Shown here one piece after another: positions 35,163 to 44,105 of a DNA stretch of 64,000 nt (position 1 is the first letter of the stretch; each line of letters begins with the position of its first letter). The stretch covers positions 3,299,001 through 3,363,000 of the forward strand of contig NZ_CP111043.1 in NCBI RefSeq assembly GCF_026250525.1. The letters are read 5' to 3'. Position numbers and translations under genes: made by a program. The DNA is from Chondrinema litorale. GTDB taxonomy: Bacteria; Bacteroidota; Bacteroidia; Cytophagales; Flammeovirgaceae. The notes under the pieces were generated by a model. That model was not told the origin of the DNA, did no database searches, and saw only the letters and a list, made by a program, of their open reading frames with translations.

Positions 35163-35356
35163 ACCTAAAGCTGAAAAGCCTATGGGATGAGTGTGTCTAT
35201 ACTATCCAAAAGCAATATTTTCCAGTTTTATCAATAGGATTACTCACAGTATTGTACTTTTTAAATAGTCCAAAACAGCAGGTACCAAGATTTGAAACAA
35301 AAAAAAGCTGAACTTTATCTATCCAACTCTTATTTTTTATTGGTCTTAATCAATTT

Positions 35357-35869
35357 TCAAGGAGGCCCTAATAATTGAGCAATCTCAAAATTTTGGTTTG
35401 TATAACCTATCTTTAAGTTTCTTTCTCTTAATGTTTTTGTATCTGTAGAGTATGAGTTATAATTTAAACTAATAATACCTTTTCCCTTTAATTTTTTTAG
35501 ATGCTTGTAAGTAAGGATGAATGGCAAACAAGGATTTCCTTCATTATCTATTTCTATAGATCGAATAATTGAATCTTGACTGTTTACAAACTCTAATTTT
35601 TGTTTTCGTTTATTTACTACGCATTCATGCCAATGAACTTCAACTATATCTGTTTTTGATAAATGATCTAATTGGAATTTTATAAGTCGGTTTTTTGATT
35701 CTCTTCTAAAATTGTCTGTAAAAATAAGTTGATCATTGAGGTGAATTTCATAATAAACAATTGTGTCTGATGAGTAATATAAGTTAGATGCTTTTAGATT
35801 GAAGCTTAAAACCAACAGAGTTGAACAAATAAATATAAGAAATAAAGAAAAGTTGATTTTGATGATCAT
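35357..35869 (-). CDS. Hypothetical exported protein, 170 residues
   Basis: N-terminal hydrophobic segment (INFSLFLIFICSTLLVLSF) is an uncleaved or cleavable export signal. The mature part has alternating beta-like strands and a short HWHECVVNKRKQK segment with a lone Cys. No family recognised. It lies just downstream of the argH terminator on the same strand, and beside the insertion sequence. The small size and lack of neighbours leave its role open. Confidence 0.6.
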   Translation of the reverse strand: MIIKINFSLFLIFICSTLLVLSFNLKASNLYYSSDTIVYYEIHLNDQLIFTDNFRRESKNRLIKFQLDHLSKTDIVEVHWHECVVNKRKQKLEFVNSQDSIIRSIEIDNEGNPCLPFILTYKHLKKLKGKGIISLNYNSYSTDTKTLRERNLKIGYTNQNFEIAQLLGPP

Positions 35870-35885
35870 AAAAAAGCTGAATTAG

Positions 35886-35927
35886 TTCAAAAACATAACA
35901 AGTTAAGTGCTTAGCTTAACTTGTTAT
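35886..35927 (-). terminator. Terminator after argH
   Basis: ATAACAAGTTAAG and CTTAACTTGTTAT form a perfect 13-base stem with a 7-base loop. Read on the minus strand it is followed by GTTTTTG. It lies 14 bases past the argH stop. Confidence 0.75.
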
Positions 35928-35941
35928 ATTTCAATTAGATA

Positions 35942-37279
35942 TTACTCACCCCCCAACAAACCTTTCTCAGCAGCAAGTACAGTGTCGAAACCGAAGCCGG
36001 CAAGTGCTTTATCTAGTTTCGCTTTTATTTGCTCATTACACAAATTACCGATACTTCCTTCGTGGGTGTGAGCTACTTCTTTGGCTTCTTCGTAAGTTCC
36101 TTCTTCTATAGACATCCCAACTTTTTTATAAGCATCTCTAAAAGACATTCCACCTAACACCATTTTATTCACTTCTTCTACACTAAAAATAAAGCGGTAG
36201 CGGTCGTCATTAATAATATTTTCTTTAATAATGATGTGTTGCAACATGTACTCGGTAATTTCCAGACAGGTTTTAATATCTTGTAAACCATCAAAGAAAG
36301 ACTCTTTCATAATCTGGAAATCGCGGTGGTAACCAGAAGGCAAGTTGCCAGTAGTCATCCCGATCTCTGTTGCAATAGATTGAATTTTGTTGCAACGTGC
36401 TCTAATCAACTCAAATACATCTGGGTTTTTCTTGTGCGGCATTATGCTCGACCCAGTAGTTAAATGGTCTGGAAAAGTAAGAAAACCAAAGTTTTGGTTC
36501 ATGTAAAGGGTTACATCCATTGCCATTTTACCCAAAGTAGAAGCAATTGAGTTTAAAGCAAAAGCGACTGTTTTTTCGGTTTTTCCTCTACCCATTTGTG
36601 CATAAACTACATTATAGCTCAAATCATCGAAACCGAGCAATTCGGTAGTCATGGTTCGGTTTAGTGGGAATGAAGAACCATAACCAGCCGCCGAACCCAA
36701 CGGATTTTGATTAGTGATTTTGTAAGCTGCTTGTAGTAATTGCAAATCATCGGTAAGACTTTCTGCATAAGCACCAAACCACAAACCAAAAGAAGAAGGC
36801 ATGGCTACCTGAAAGTGCGTGTAACCCGGAATCAACACAGATTTATATTGCTCACTCAACTCAATTAAGCGATTAAAAAGCTTTTCTACTCCTTCTGTAA
36901 TCAATCTAATTTCTTCTCTAATAAAAAGGCGCAAATCGAGTAAAACCTGATCGTTTCTAGAGCGACCACTATGGATTTTTTTACCAGTATCTCCCAACTT
37001 CTCTGTAAGCATTTTCTCAACCTGAGAATGCACATCTTCTACACCATCTTCAATTACAAACTTACCTTCTTTGGCATCTTTGTAAATTTCTTGTAAAGAT
37101 TTAGTGAGTGTTTCCAACTCTTCTTTTTCGAGTAGGTTGATGCTCTCAAGCATGGTAATATGCGCTATTGAACCCAATACATCGAAAGGAGCCAGAAACA
37201 AATCGAGTTCTGCATCTCTGCCAATGGTAAATGATTCAATTTTTTTATCTATACTGGTATCTTTTTGCCAAAGCTTCAT
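35942..37279 (-). CDS. argH: Argininosuccinate lyase
   Basis: Last step of arginine synthesis, splitting argininosuccinate into arginine and fumarate; a cytosolic tetramer of the fumarase/aspartase superfamily. The superfamily signature GSSIMPHKKNPDVFELIRA is near residue 280, with the catalytic Ser in the mobile loop. Family start MKLWQKDTSIDKKIESFTIGRD and segments SGRSRNDQVLLDLRLFIRE (near 105) and GYTHFQVAMPSSFGLWFGAYAE (near 152) confirm it. Length 445 is normal. It lies downstream of the M20 deacetylase on the same strand, the two probably forming an arginine operon. Confidence 0.96.
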   Translation of the reverse strand: MKLWQKDTSIDKKIESFTIGRDAELDLFLAPFDVLGSIAHITMLESINLLEKEELETLTKSLQEIYKDAKEGKFVIEDGVEDVHSQVEKMLTEKLGDTGKKIHSGRSRNDQVLLDLRLFIREEIRLITEGVEKLFNRLIELSEQYKSVLIPGYTHFQVAMPSSFGLWFGAYAESLTDDLQLLQAAYKITNQNPLGSAAGYGSSFPLNRTMTTELLGFDDLSYNVVYAQMGRGKTEKTVAFALNSIASTLGKMAMDVTLYMNQNFGFLTFPDHLTTGSSIMPHKKNPDVFELIRARCNKIQSIATEIGMTTGNLPSGYHRDFQIMKESFFDGLQDIKTCLEITEYMLQHIIIKENIINDDRYRFIFSVEEVNKMVLGGMSFRDAYKKVGMSIEEGTYEEAKEVAHTHEGSIGNLCNEQIKAKLDKALAGFGFDTVLAAEKGLLGGE

Positions 37280-37356
37280 GGTATCAATATTTTAATATCT
37301 ATAAGAATGAATTGTTTGTTGAATAGCTTTTTTGTTGGTTGATGTTGCAAAGTTCA

Positions 37357-38430
37357 CTAAACTGCTCCTAAATCCAACTGGTCTAGTAAATTTATATAAG
37401 TGCGAATACCCTGTTCAATTTCATTAGTAAAAATAAACTCATCTGCAGTGTGCGATCTGGCAGAGTCTCCCGGTCCAACTTTTATGGTGGTAAAAGGCAT
37501 TAACGCCTGATCTGAAAGGGTAGGAGAGCCATAAGCTTCTAGCCCTAATTCGAAACCCTTTTTCACAATCGGGTGTGTTTCTGCAATACCAGAAGAGTTT
37601 AATCTAAATGAGCGTGGATTCACTTCGCATTTCACATGCTGCTGAATAATCTCATAAATCTCTTGGTTGCTATATTGCTCTGTTGATCTCACATCTACTA
37701 CAAACTTACAAGCGTCTGGCACTACATTGTGTTGGGTACCGGCTTCTATTTGGGTAACACTGGTTTTCACTTTGCCCAAAGTCGGAGATACTTTCGGGAA
37801 CTCATAAGTTCTAAACCACTCAATATCTGGAAGTGCTTCGTAAATGCTATTAATGCCTTCTTCTCTGGCTGCGTGTCCAGCTTTTCCTCTAGCTACACAA
37901 TCGAGTACCATCAAGCCTTTTTCAGCCACAGCCATTTGGCAAAGAGTAGGTTCGCCCACAACACCAAGATCAATTTTACCTAGCTCTGGTAAAAGAGCAG
38001 CAATGCCATTTTTGCCAGAAACTTCTTCTTCGGCAGTTGCGGCAAAAAGTAGTTTATAAGGTTGCTCTTTTTTACTGAGAATGAGAAAAGTGAATAGTAA
38101 CGAAACCAAAGGACCGCCAGCATCATTGCTGCCTAAACCATAAAGTTTTCCATCTACCACATCCGGACTAAATGGATCGCGGGTATAAGCTGTATTTGGT
38201 TTTACTGTGTCGTGATGTGAATTAAGCAAAATTACAGGCTTGTTTTCGCTACTTCCGGCGGTTTCAACCCAAACATTGTTTAGGCTTCGGTGAACATCTA
38301 AGCCTTGCTTTTTGAGGAAATTTTCAAGTAAATCGGCAGTTTTGTCCTCTTCTCTGCTGTAAGAGGTAATGCTAATTAACTCTTTTAAAAGATTTATTGC
38401 TTCTCCGGCAGCTTCCTTCACATCCAACAT
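37357..38430 (-). CDS. M20-family deacetylase, probable N-acetyl/N-succinyl-ornithine or -citrulline deacetylase
   Basis: Zinc-dependent amidohydrolase of the ArgE/DapE group. Metal ligands: His-x-Asp in NSHHDTVKPN near residue 70, Asp in GLGSNDAGGPLVSLLF, and Glu-Glu in TAEEEVSGKNG near residue 135. The last ligand is His in DSARSHTADEF near residue 330. It lies upstream of argH (77 bases apart), which supports a role in arginine synthesis; Bacteroidota are known to use acylated ornithine or citrulline routes. The substrate acyl group cannot be told. Length 357 is usual. Confidence 0.85.
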   Translation of the reverse strand: MLDVKEAAGEAINLLKELISITSYSREEDKTADLLENFLKKQGLDVHRSLNNVWVETAGSSENKPVILLNSHHDTVKPNTAYTRDPFSPDVVDGKLYGLGSNDAGGPLVSLLFTFLILSKKEQPYKLLFAATAEEEVSGKNGIAALLPELGKIDLGVVGEPTLCQMAVAEKGLMVLDCVARGKAGHAAREEGINSIYEALPDIEWFRTYEFPKVSPTLGKVKTSVTQIEAGTQHNVVPDACKFVVDVRSTEQYSNQEIYEIIQQHVKCEVNPRSFRLNSSGIAETHPIVKKGFELGLEAYGSPTLSDQALMPFTTIKVGPGDSARSHTADEFIFTNEIEQGIRTYINLLDQLDLGAV

Positions 38431-38485
38431 GGTATTTTTATTATTTTAGAGCATTAAGAATTAAAAAACATAAAATTATAAGTTA

Positions 38486-39751
38486 ATGGGCAAAGAAGGA
38501 TTGAATCGCCGGGAATTTTTAAAAAGAACGGCGGCTATAGGTGGGGTACTGGCAGCAGCACCTTTTATTAATCCTGTTATTTCAGAAGCGAAACCACTGG
38601 TAAAACTCCCTTCAAGAATTGTGTTTTTAGGTGATAGTATCACAATGGATGGCAGATATGTAAACTTGTTTGAGTATTACATCAGAATACATTATCCGGA
38701 GTGGCAGGGAGAAATTATTAATATGGGTTTGAGTAGCGAAACAGTATCTGGGTTATCAGAACCATCTCATCCATTTCCTCGCCCATATGTGCACGACCGC
38801 TTACGAGATGTGTTAGATAAAACAAATCCCGAACTGGCTTTTGTCTGCTATGGAATGAATTGTGGCATCTATCACGATTTTTCTGAAAAAAGATTTGAAG
38901 CTTACAAAACTGGAATAATGGGAATTGCCAACCAGTTAAAAGAGCGAAAAACAGAAGTGGTTATGCTTACTCCACCACCATTTGCTTTTAGAGGGAATGA
39001 AAAAACGATTTTGGCAGATGGCGAGGCTTACAGCTATTCTAAACCTTACGAAGCTTATGATGATGTGTTAACTACTTATGGAAATTGGATTAAAGAGACT
39101 TTCTCAAAAAAAATGCAGGTAATAGATATACATGCAGCGATTGAGCCTTATAAAGAAATTTGCTACGATCAAGATATAGTGCATCCGAATTTTAATGGTC
39201 ATTTTGTTTGGGCACATGCGCTTTTAAAAAATCTCAAATTACTAAAGGAAGAAAAGATAAAAGTATCTGTAGAAGGAGGTATGGCAGATAGTTATGCTTT
39301 TGAAGAGAAGCTCCCATTTAGTTTTCCAGAAAAGATGTTTGGGGAAAAATGCCCTGCCCAGTTGAAAGATATGTTGGCAGAAATGAATTATACCACACTT
39401 AAAATAAAAGGCTTGCCAGCAAAAAACGATTATTCTTTGTTTGTAGAAGGCACAGACTTTAAAGAAGGTAGTGGCAAAGAGTGGAAAAAAGGCATAGAAG
39501 TAGGCTCGCTCATTGCCAAACTCGCTGCCGTAAACGATACAACCAAAGAGGTAGATACTTTATGGGAAGTAGTGCAGCAGAAACGCGGTATTTACGACAG
39601 AGCTTTGTTAAATGCGATAGGTCATGGAAACCCGCATGTAGAAGCTGTACCTCTTGTAGAAGGTGAAAGAGTTAAAACTGAATTGCTTGAAAAATTAGCT
39701 GAAATGGATGGTAAGCAGGGCTTTAAAATGGAAGTAAAGCCAACTGCTTAA
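38486..39751 (+). CDS. SGNH/GDSL hydrolase with twin-arginine signal
   Basis: Tat-exported esterase. The leader carries NRREFLKRTAAIGGVLAAAPF with the RRxFLK motif. Block I is FLGDSITMDG near residue 49 (Ser nucleophile), block III GMNCGIYHDF near residue 125 (Gly-x-Asn) and the terminal Asp/His is DIVHPNFNGHFVWAH near residue 231. The C-terminal 150 residues form an extra domain (GLPAKNDYSLFVEGTDFK), as in Bacteroidota esterases acting on polysaccharides or sugars. The Tat motif links it to tatA at 15336. It is divergent from the M20 gene and its stop interlocks with the HupE/UreJ-like gene. Confidence 0.88.
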   Translation: MGKEGLNRREFLKRTAAIGGVLAAAPFINPVISEAKPLVKLPSRIVFLGDSITMDGRYVNLFEYYIRIHYPEWQGEIINMGLSSETVSGLSEPSHPFPRPYVHDRLRDVLDKTNPELAFVCYGMNCGIYHDFSEKRFEAYKTGIMGIANQLKERKTEVVMLTPPPFAFRGNEKTILADGEAYSYSKPYEAYDDVLTTYGNWIKETFSKKMQVIDIHAAIEPYKEICYDQDIVHPNFNGHFVWAHALLKNLKLLKEEKIKVSVEGGMADSYAFEEKLPFSFPEKMFGEKCPAQLKDMLAEMNYTTLKIKGLPAKNDYSLFVEGTDFKEGSGKEWKKGIEVGSLIAKLAAVNDTTKEVDTLWEVVQQKRGIYDRALLNAIGHGNPHVEAVPLVEGERVKTELLEKLAEMDGKQGFKMEVKPTA

Positions 39752-40332
39752 AAGAATATATTTCTTTCTAACATCATAATAAATGCGATACCTCCGGCAG
39801 CACCAGAAAGCAGCAGATTCCATTCTCTCTTTTTTACATTACCAATATTGCCAAAAAGGAAGGTAAATAGCATGATGATGGCCACAATCATTAACTGACC
39901 TAGCTCTAAGCCGATATTAAAAGCCAATAACTGGGTGAAGATACTTTCATCTTTGCCCAGTAAACTTCTTAAATAATTAGAAAATCCTAATCCGTGGATT
40001 AAGCCAAAGAAGAGTGCTACAAAATAGCGTTGGTTAATCTTCTGAACTGTCTTTTTAGAATCATGGAAGTAATTGAAAACAGCAGTGAGAAAGATAGTTA
40101 CCGGAATTAAGAATTCAATTAATTCGCCATTTACATTTACTAATTGCATGGTGGCTAATGCTAAGGTAATTGAGTGGCCTAATGTGAATGCTGTAACCAA
40201 TACAAGCACTTGTTTCCAGTCGGCTGGTTGATAAACTGCGCACAATGCTAGTATGAAAAGTATATGATCGTAGCCGTTCGGGTCAGATATGTGTTCAAAT
40301 CCCATCTGAAGGAATAGCTGAAATTCGCTCAT
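39748..40332 (-). CDS. HupE/UreJ-family membrane protein
   Basis: About six membrane segments in 194 residues; start is ATG 40332 (MSEFQLFLQMGFEHISD), since a longer frame from 40389 adds only a polar extension without family likeness. The HupE/UreJ hallmark GFEHISDPNGYDHILFILALC is near the N-terminus (His-Asp metal ligands), AFTLGHSITLALA near residue 65, and GLIHGLGFSNYL near 113. These are putative nickel/cobalt permeases; no hydrogenase or urease genes are near. It is divergent from a DUF6702 gene, which in related genomes is often adjacent. Confidence 0.87.
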   Translation of the reverse strand: MSEFQLFLQMGFEHISDPNGYDHILFILALCAVYQPADWKQVLVLVTAFTLGHSITLALATMQLVNVNGELIEFLIPVTIFLTAVFNYFHDSKKTVQKINQRYFVALFFGLIHGLGFSNYLRSLLGKDESIFTQLLAFNIGLELGQLMIVAIIMLFTFLFGNIGNVKKREWNLLLSGAAGGIAFIMMLERNIFF

Positions 40333-40409
40333 TATAAAAAACTTAGTATGTTTGTGAAACCAAAAGTCGCTTTTATTTGTAGCGTTCAAAGTTACTCTAA
40401 ATACTGAAT

Positions 40410-40907
40410 ATGCAATTGTCTGTTTATCTTTTTATCAGCTTAATCAGCCTTTTTTCTACCGGAGTGCTGCATCCTGTTCACTTAGCAGTTACGCAGGTTG
40501 ATTATAATAGTAACACAGGTTCTTTAGAAGTTACCCACAAGATTTTTATAGATGATTTCGAATCGGCGATAGAACTCACTAATACTAATGATTTAAAATT
40601 AGGAACCGATAGAGAAATTGAAAATGCCGATGAATATATCCAAAAGTATATTGATGAGCATTTTAAAATTACAGTGAATGGCAAAGCTACTCAACCGGTT
40701 TACATTGGGAGAGAGAGTGATTTAGTTGCCATTTGGGTTTATCAGGAAATAAAAAATGTAACTGATCTGAAAGATATTGAGTTGCATAACGAAATCCTAC
40801 TCGACTTATACGACGATCAGAAAAACATTCTGCATGTAAAATATGGAGATGTAAAGCGTAGCTTCCTGTTTAGAAAAGACCAGACAGATGAGTCTATGAC
40901 TTTGTGA
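40410..40907 (+). CDS. DUF6702-family protein
   Basis: A 165-residue secreted protein; N-terminal hydrophobic segment (YLFISLISLFSTGVLHPVHLAV) serves as a signal peptide. The mature part begins HPVHLAVTQVDYNSNTGSLEV, typical of DUF6702, and continues with VTHKIFIDDFESAIEL. It is divergent from the HupE/UreJ gene (78 bases between starts), so the pair may share control. Its stop lies two bases before that of the convergent vWA-like gene. Function unknown. Confidence 0.8.
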   Translation: MQLSVYLFISLISLFSTGVLHPVHLAVTQVDYNSNTGSLEVTHKIFIDDFESAIELTNTNDLKLGTDREIENADEYIQKYIDEHFKITVNGKATQPVYIGRESDLVAIWVYQEIKNVTDLKDIELHNEILLDLYDDQKNILHVKYGDVKRSFLFRKDQTDESMTL

Positions 40908-40909
40908 TT

Positions 40910-42058
40910 CTATTTAATCTTACCTAAAGCCCTTAATCGCCGTCGGGCAATTAATACTTCTTTGGTGAGCTGTTCAAGCTCATAAGGATTGGTATAATCT
41001 TGATATCGGGTATGTAAAGAACCTCCTGTAAGCAAGGCAAGCTTTATATAAGCTCCTTTTATATAGGCGAGGTCATCCATAAATATTCTGCCTAGTATAA
41101 CCCTTACAGGCCGATCTATTTTAGTGAGTAATGCAATGTCTCTTACAGCGCTACGGTTGTCGGCTATAAGTACAAACTCTTTTGAGTCTGGAAAACTCTC
41201 CATTGCATAGAGCAGCGATTCAATATCGTTTTCGGGTAAATCTCCGCCATCACCTTTTTCCATCACTACTTTCATCAAGTTTATTACTTCTTGAAGAGAA
41301 TCCGCTTTAATGGCGTAAATACCACCAGTATCGCCTAGCTTTTTGTCTTTGGTTTTTTTATCATCTCCATCATTAAAGAAAACAAAATTTCTAATATTAC
41401 TTTCTCCAAATCTGGAAATATGCCAGCGTAAAATTTGAGTGGTGAAAGGATACATACTTGCCGTCCAGTCACTTACAATGGTAACTTCTTTCCAGTTGTG
41501 AACATTACGTTCCAGAATATCAAAAGCCAGTGTATCATTCCCCATTGCCAGAAACTTTCTGTCTTCAGGTTCTAATGAAAAATAGGTTTCTTTAATCTTC
41601 GTAATGTTTTTCTGGTAATCTACCTGTATGCTGTGGTCTAAACTTTTCTTTGTAGAAAAAACAAAACCATGGAAAAGCTCCTCTGCCTGTGTTTTTGTAA
41701 TACAGTCAGTTTGCCTTACCATGGTCCATTTAATACTATCTATATCGAATAAGCCGGGAATCCTCTTTTTTAAGTTATTTAAACGGCTAATGTTTAAGCT
41801 TTCAAAAGAAAGATTTTTAGGATAATCGCTGTAAACTAAGTCTACTCTGCGAATATTTCCACGCTCTATATTTCTTAATATTTCATCATTAATTACACTC
41901 GCCTCACCAAAAGACATATCAATAGCGATTTGGTCGTCTTCGATAATGTATTTGTTGGTAGAGATTTGCTGAGCCTGATTATATACATCTCTTGCTTCAT
42001 GCTGAGCCTGAAGTTGCGTATAGCAAAAGGTTACTAGGATAAAAAAAATGTATTTCAT
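40910..42058 (-). CDS. Secreted protein with a vWA-like fold
   Basis: Signal peptide (MKYIFFILVTFCYTQLQAQ). The C-terminal half reads like a von Willebrand A-type domain: first strand VTIVSDWTASMYPFT near residue 194, where the metal-binding DxSxS becomes DWTAS, then RNFVFFNDGDDKKTKD, KGDGGDLPENDIESLLYAM near residue 270 (a plausible Asp/Thr-side ligand region) and KEFVLIADNRSAVRDIA. The N-terminal 180 residues have no recognised domain. Likely periplasmic protein-binding role. Not part of a clear operon. Confidence 0.7.
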   Translation of the reverse strand: MKYIFFILVTFCYTQLQAQHEARDVYNQAQQISTNKYIIEDDQIAIDMSFGEASVINDEILRNIERGNIRRVDLVYSDYPKNLSFESLNISRLNNLKKRIPGLFDIDSIKWTMVRQTDCITKTQAEELFHGFVFSTKKSLDHSIQVDYQKNITKIKETYFSLEPEDRKFLAMGNDTLAFDILERNVHNWKEVTIVSDWTASMYPFTTQILRWHISRFGESNIRNFVFFNDGDDKKTKDKKLGDTGGIYAIKADSLQEVINLMKVVMEKGDGGDLPENDIESLLYAMESFPDSKEFVLIADNRSAVRDIALLTKIDRPVRVILGRIFMDDLAYIKGAYIKLALLTGGSLHTRYQDYTNPYELEQLTKEVLIARRRLRALGKIK

Positions 42059-42124
42059 AAAAAATGCCAGGCCTTAATAATGAATTTTTTAACGAATACA
42101 GGTAGTTATTATGATTGTCAACAG

Positions 42125-42607
42125 TTATTCTTTTTCAAATCCCTCATCAATCTTTAAGTTGCTTGCGTTCGCTGCAGCCACTGCTAATTGGTCACATCGC
42201 TCATTTTCTGGGTTACCTGCATGTCCTTTTACCCAAATGAGTTTAACATTATGTCTTCTGTAAACTTTAATAAAGCGTCTCCACAGGTCTTCATTTTTCT
42301 TACCTGAGAAACCTTTTTTCTCCCAGTTCCATAGCCAGCCTTTTTCAACAGCATCAACTACATATTTAGAATCTGAGTAGAGTTGTACAGGAGTGTTATT
42401 TAATTTTAGACTTTCTAATGCAACACAGGCAGCCATAAGTTCCATCCTGTTATTGGTGGTTTCCCGAAATCCTTCTGAAATCTCTTTTCTGAGATTATGT
42501 GCGCGAGAAATCATAACAACTCCATAACCACCCGGCCCGGGATTTCCCAACGACGACCCATCTGTATACACGATAATAGTATTACCACTTTTCTTGCTTT
42601 CGGGCAT
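42125..42607 (-). CDS. rnhA: Ribonuclease HI
   Basis: Cuts the RNA strand of RNA/DNA hybrids. The four acidic active-site residues are visible: Asp in VYTDGSSLGNPGPGG near residue 11, Glu in NNRMELMAA near 53, Asp in LYSDSKYVVDAV near 75 and Asp in NERCDQLAVAA near 139; KGHAGNPENE holds the conserved His. Length 160 is typical of bacterial RNase HI. It starts two bases after the stop of the GT-C-like gene, so it is the last gene of the rnhA/GT-C/HD-PycTM run. Confidence 0.96.
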   Translation of the reverse strand: MPESKKSGNTIIVYTDGSSLGNPGPGGYGVVMISRAHNLRKEISEGFRETTNNRMELMAACVALESLKLNNTPVQLYSDSKYVVDAVEKGWLWNWEKKGFSGKKNEDLWRRFIKVYRRHNVKLIWVKGHAGNPENERCDQLAVAAANASNLKIDEGFEKE

Positions 42608-42609
42608 AA

Positions 42610-44088
42610 CTACAATTTAATAATGAATAAATGATTTTTCAAGTTTCGCAAAGCTTGATAGTTTTCCAGAGTTTTACAAAATGTATTTCCAGTAAACTCC
42701 GAATGCTCTAAAAAAAGCATCTGGTTTAGTAGTTTTGGCTCATTTGTAGCAAACAAAGCCTTTTTGTTTATAATTGAATTGAAGTTGTTTGGGTGTGATG
42801 CTAAAAAATAAAAATCTACAAGACAGTATTGAAAACCTTTCGGTTCTAGTTGTTTGAGTTCATTTTCGTGAAAAACGATAGCAATTTCTATACTGTCTTT
42901 ATTTAAAAAGGGCATAATTCCCTTTCCAGAAGTAACCGCTAGCTTATTAATGTGTTTCTCTTCTATAAACTTAACAACTTCTTCGTAATTGGATTTTTGA
43001 AAAGGAGAGAATTCTTTAAAAATAAAAAAGCAATTAAGCGCAACGAGTATCGATGTTAAAGCAGTTTTCCATTTTAAATGATTGATGACGAAGGTAAAAA
43101 TAATTAAACTGGTTGGAAGATAAACCGGTAGTAAACCTCTTGGGGCTTTTTGTAGAAATGAAACAAAAAGTAAATAGGGAATAGCTAAAAGCAATAAGAA
43201 AAAAACTGGGGAAGATTTTTTAAGCTTAAGAGCTTTCTTTTTGAAAAGGAAAAAAAGACCGATGAGCAACATGATGATAACGGCTGGCTCCAAAAAGAGC
43301 AGATATAGTGGGTAAAACCAGAAATCAGCTCGAAAGGGTGGCACTTCGGCATAAGGATTCATATCTTTTACAAATGTTTGAACCCAGTAATACTTTGGGT
43401 AAGTTAGCCAATCTAATCCCATAAACATACCAGTAAGTAACATTAGCAAAGGAGGAAGCGCTAAGAAAAGTGCTGCTGTAAAAATGCTGTTAATCCTTAA
43501 ATGTTTTCTTTCTGAAATGAGATAAAGAAAGGCAAAGAATGCAATAAAATAGATTTGCTTGTAATTGATACAAGCTGTAACACTTGACCAAAACCAAGCT
43601 AGGTTCCAGCTTTTATTTGCATTCTCTTCTTTAAAGTATTTGTAAAAATAAATTACCGAAATGTTGAAACTGAGTAAAGATAAACTTTCTATTGAGAAAT
43701 ATTTTGATGTAGAAAAAAGTAAAAACCCAGTTCCAGAAAATGCTAAAAAGAGTAGTTGAGTTTTTGTGTTTAGTTTAACTTTCTCCCCGAAAAAAATAGT
43801 AAATATAGAAATTGCCGAAAGGTTTATAAGGGCATTTACATATTCTAAAATCAGGAAGTGATTGTTAAGGAGAGATGCTCCCAACTTATAAAAAGGCAAG
43901 AAAAATAAATAGAAAAGTGGGCTGGCATGGTGATAAAGCCTGCTAAAGTTACCAACAGAGAGTTTTTGAATAATTTGATAGTTGGTTACCGAGTCATAGT
44001 CAAATAGTCCTGCGTGTTGTAAGCCGACAACTCTCAGAATAAATAGACAAAGAATAAGTAACCAGAAATAAATATTCTTAATTAACAT
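42610..44088 (-). CDS. GT-C-type glycosyltransferase-like membrane protein
   Basis: A 492-residue polytopic protein with about ten membrane segments and a short C-terminal soluble region. The first loop has LFDYDSVTNYQIIQKLSVGNFSRLYHHASPLFY (read in parts), an acidic residue pair and a His-His, like GT39/ArnT/PMT_2-type enzymes that use lipid-linked sugars. The overall length fits. Order is HD-PycTM, this gene, rnhA, on the minus strand with gaps of 17 and 2 bases. Substrates unknown; a transferase role is inferred only from layout. Confidence 0.7.
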   Translation of the reverse strand: MLIKNIYFWLLILCLFILRVVGLQHAGLFDYDSVTNYQIIQKLSVGNFSRLYHHASPLFYLFFLPFYKLGASLLNNHFLILEYVNALINLSAISIFTIFFGEKVKLNTKTQLLFLAFSGTGFLLFSTSKYFSIESLSLLSFNISVIYFYKYFKEENANKSWNLAWFWSSVTACINYKQIYFIAFFAFLYLISERKHLRINSIFTAALFLALPPLLMLLTGMFMGLDWLTYPKYYWVQTFVKDMNPYAEVPPFRADFWFYPLYLLFLEPAVIIMLLIGLFFLFKKKALKLKKSSPVFFLLLLAIPYLLFVSFLQKAPRGLLPVYLPTSLIIFTFVINHLKWKTALTSILVALNCFFIFKEFSPFQKSNYEEVVKFIEEKHINKLAVTSGKGIMPFLNKDSIEIAIVFHENELKQLEPKGFQYCLVDFYFLASHPNNFNSIINKKALFATNEPKLLNQMLFLEHSEFTGNTFCKTLENYQALRNLKNHLFIIKL

Positions 44089-44105
44089 GAAAAATGCCCT
44101 TCAGG

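Noticed and set aside
33645..35356. Terminal inverted repeats and target duplication of the insertion sequence
   Set aside because: AGTGT-CTA-like strings occur on both sides but in direct, not inverted, orientation and are too short to be convincing.
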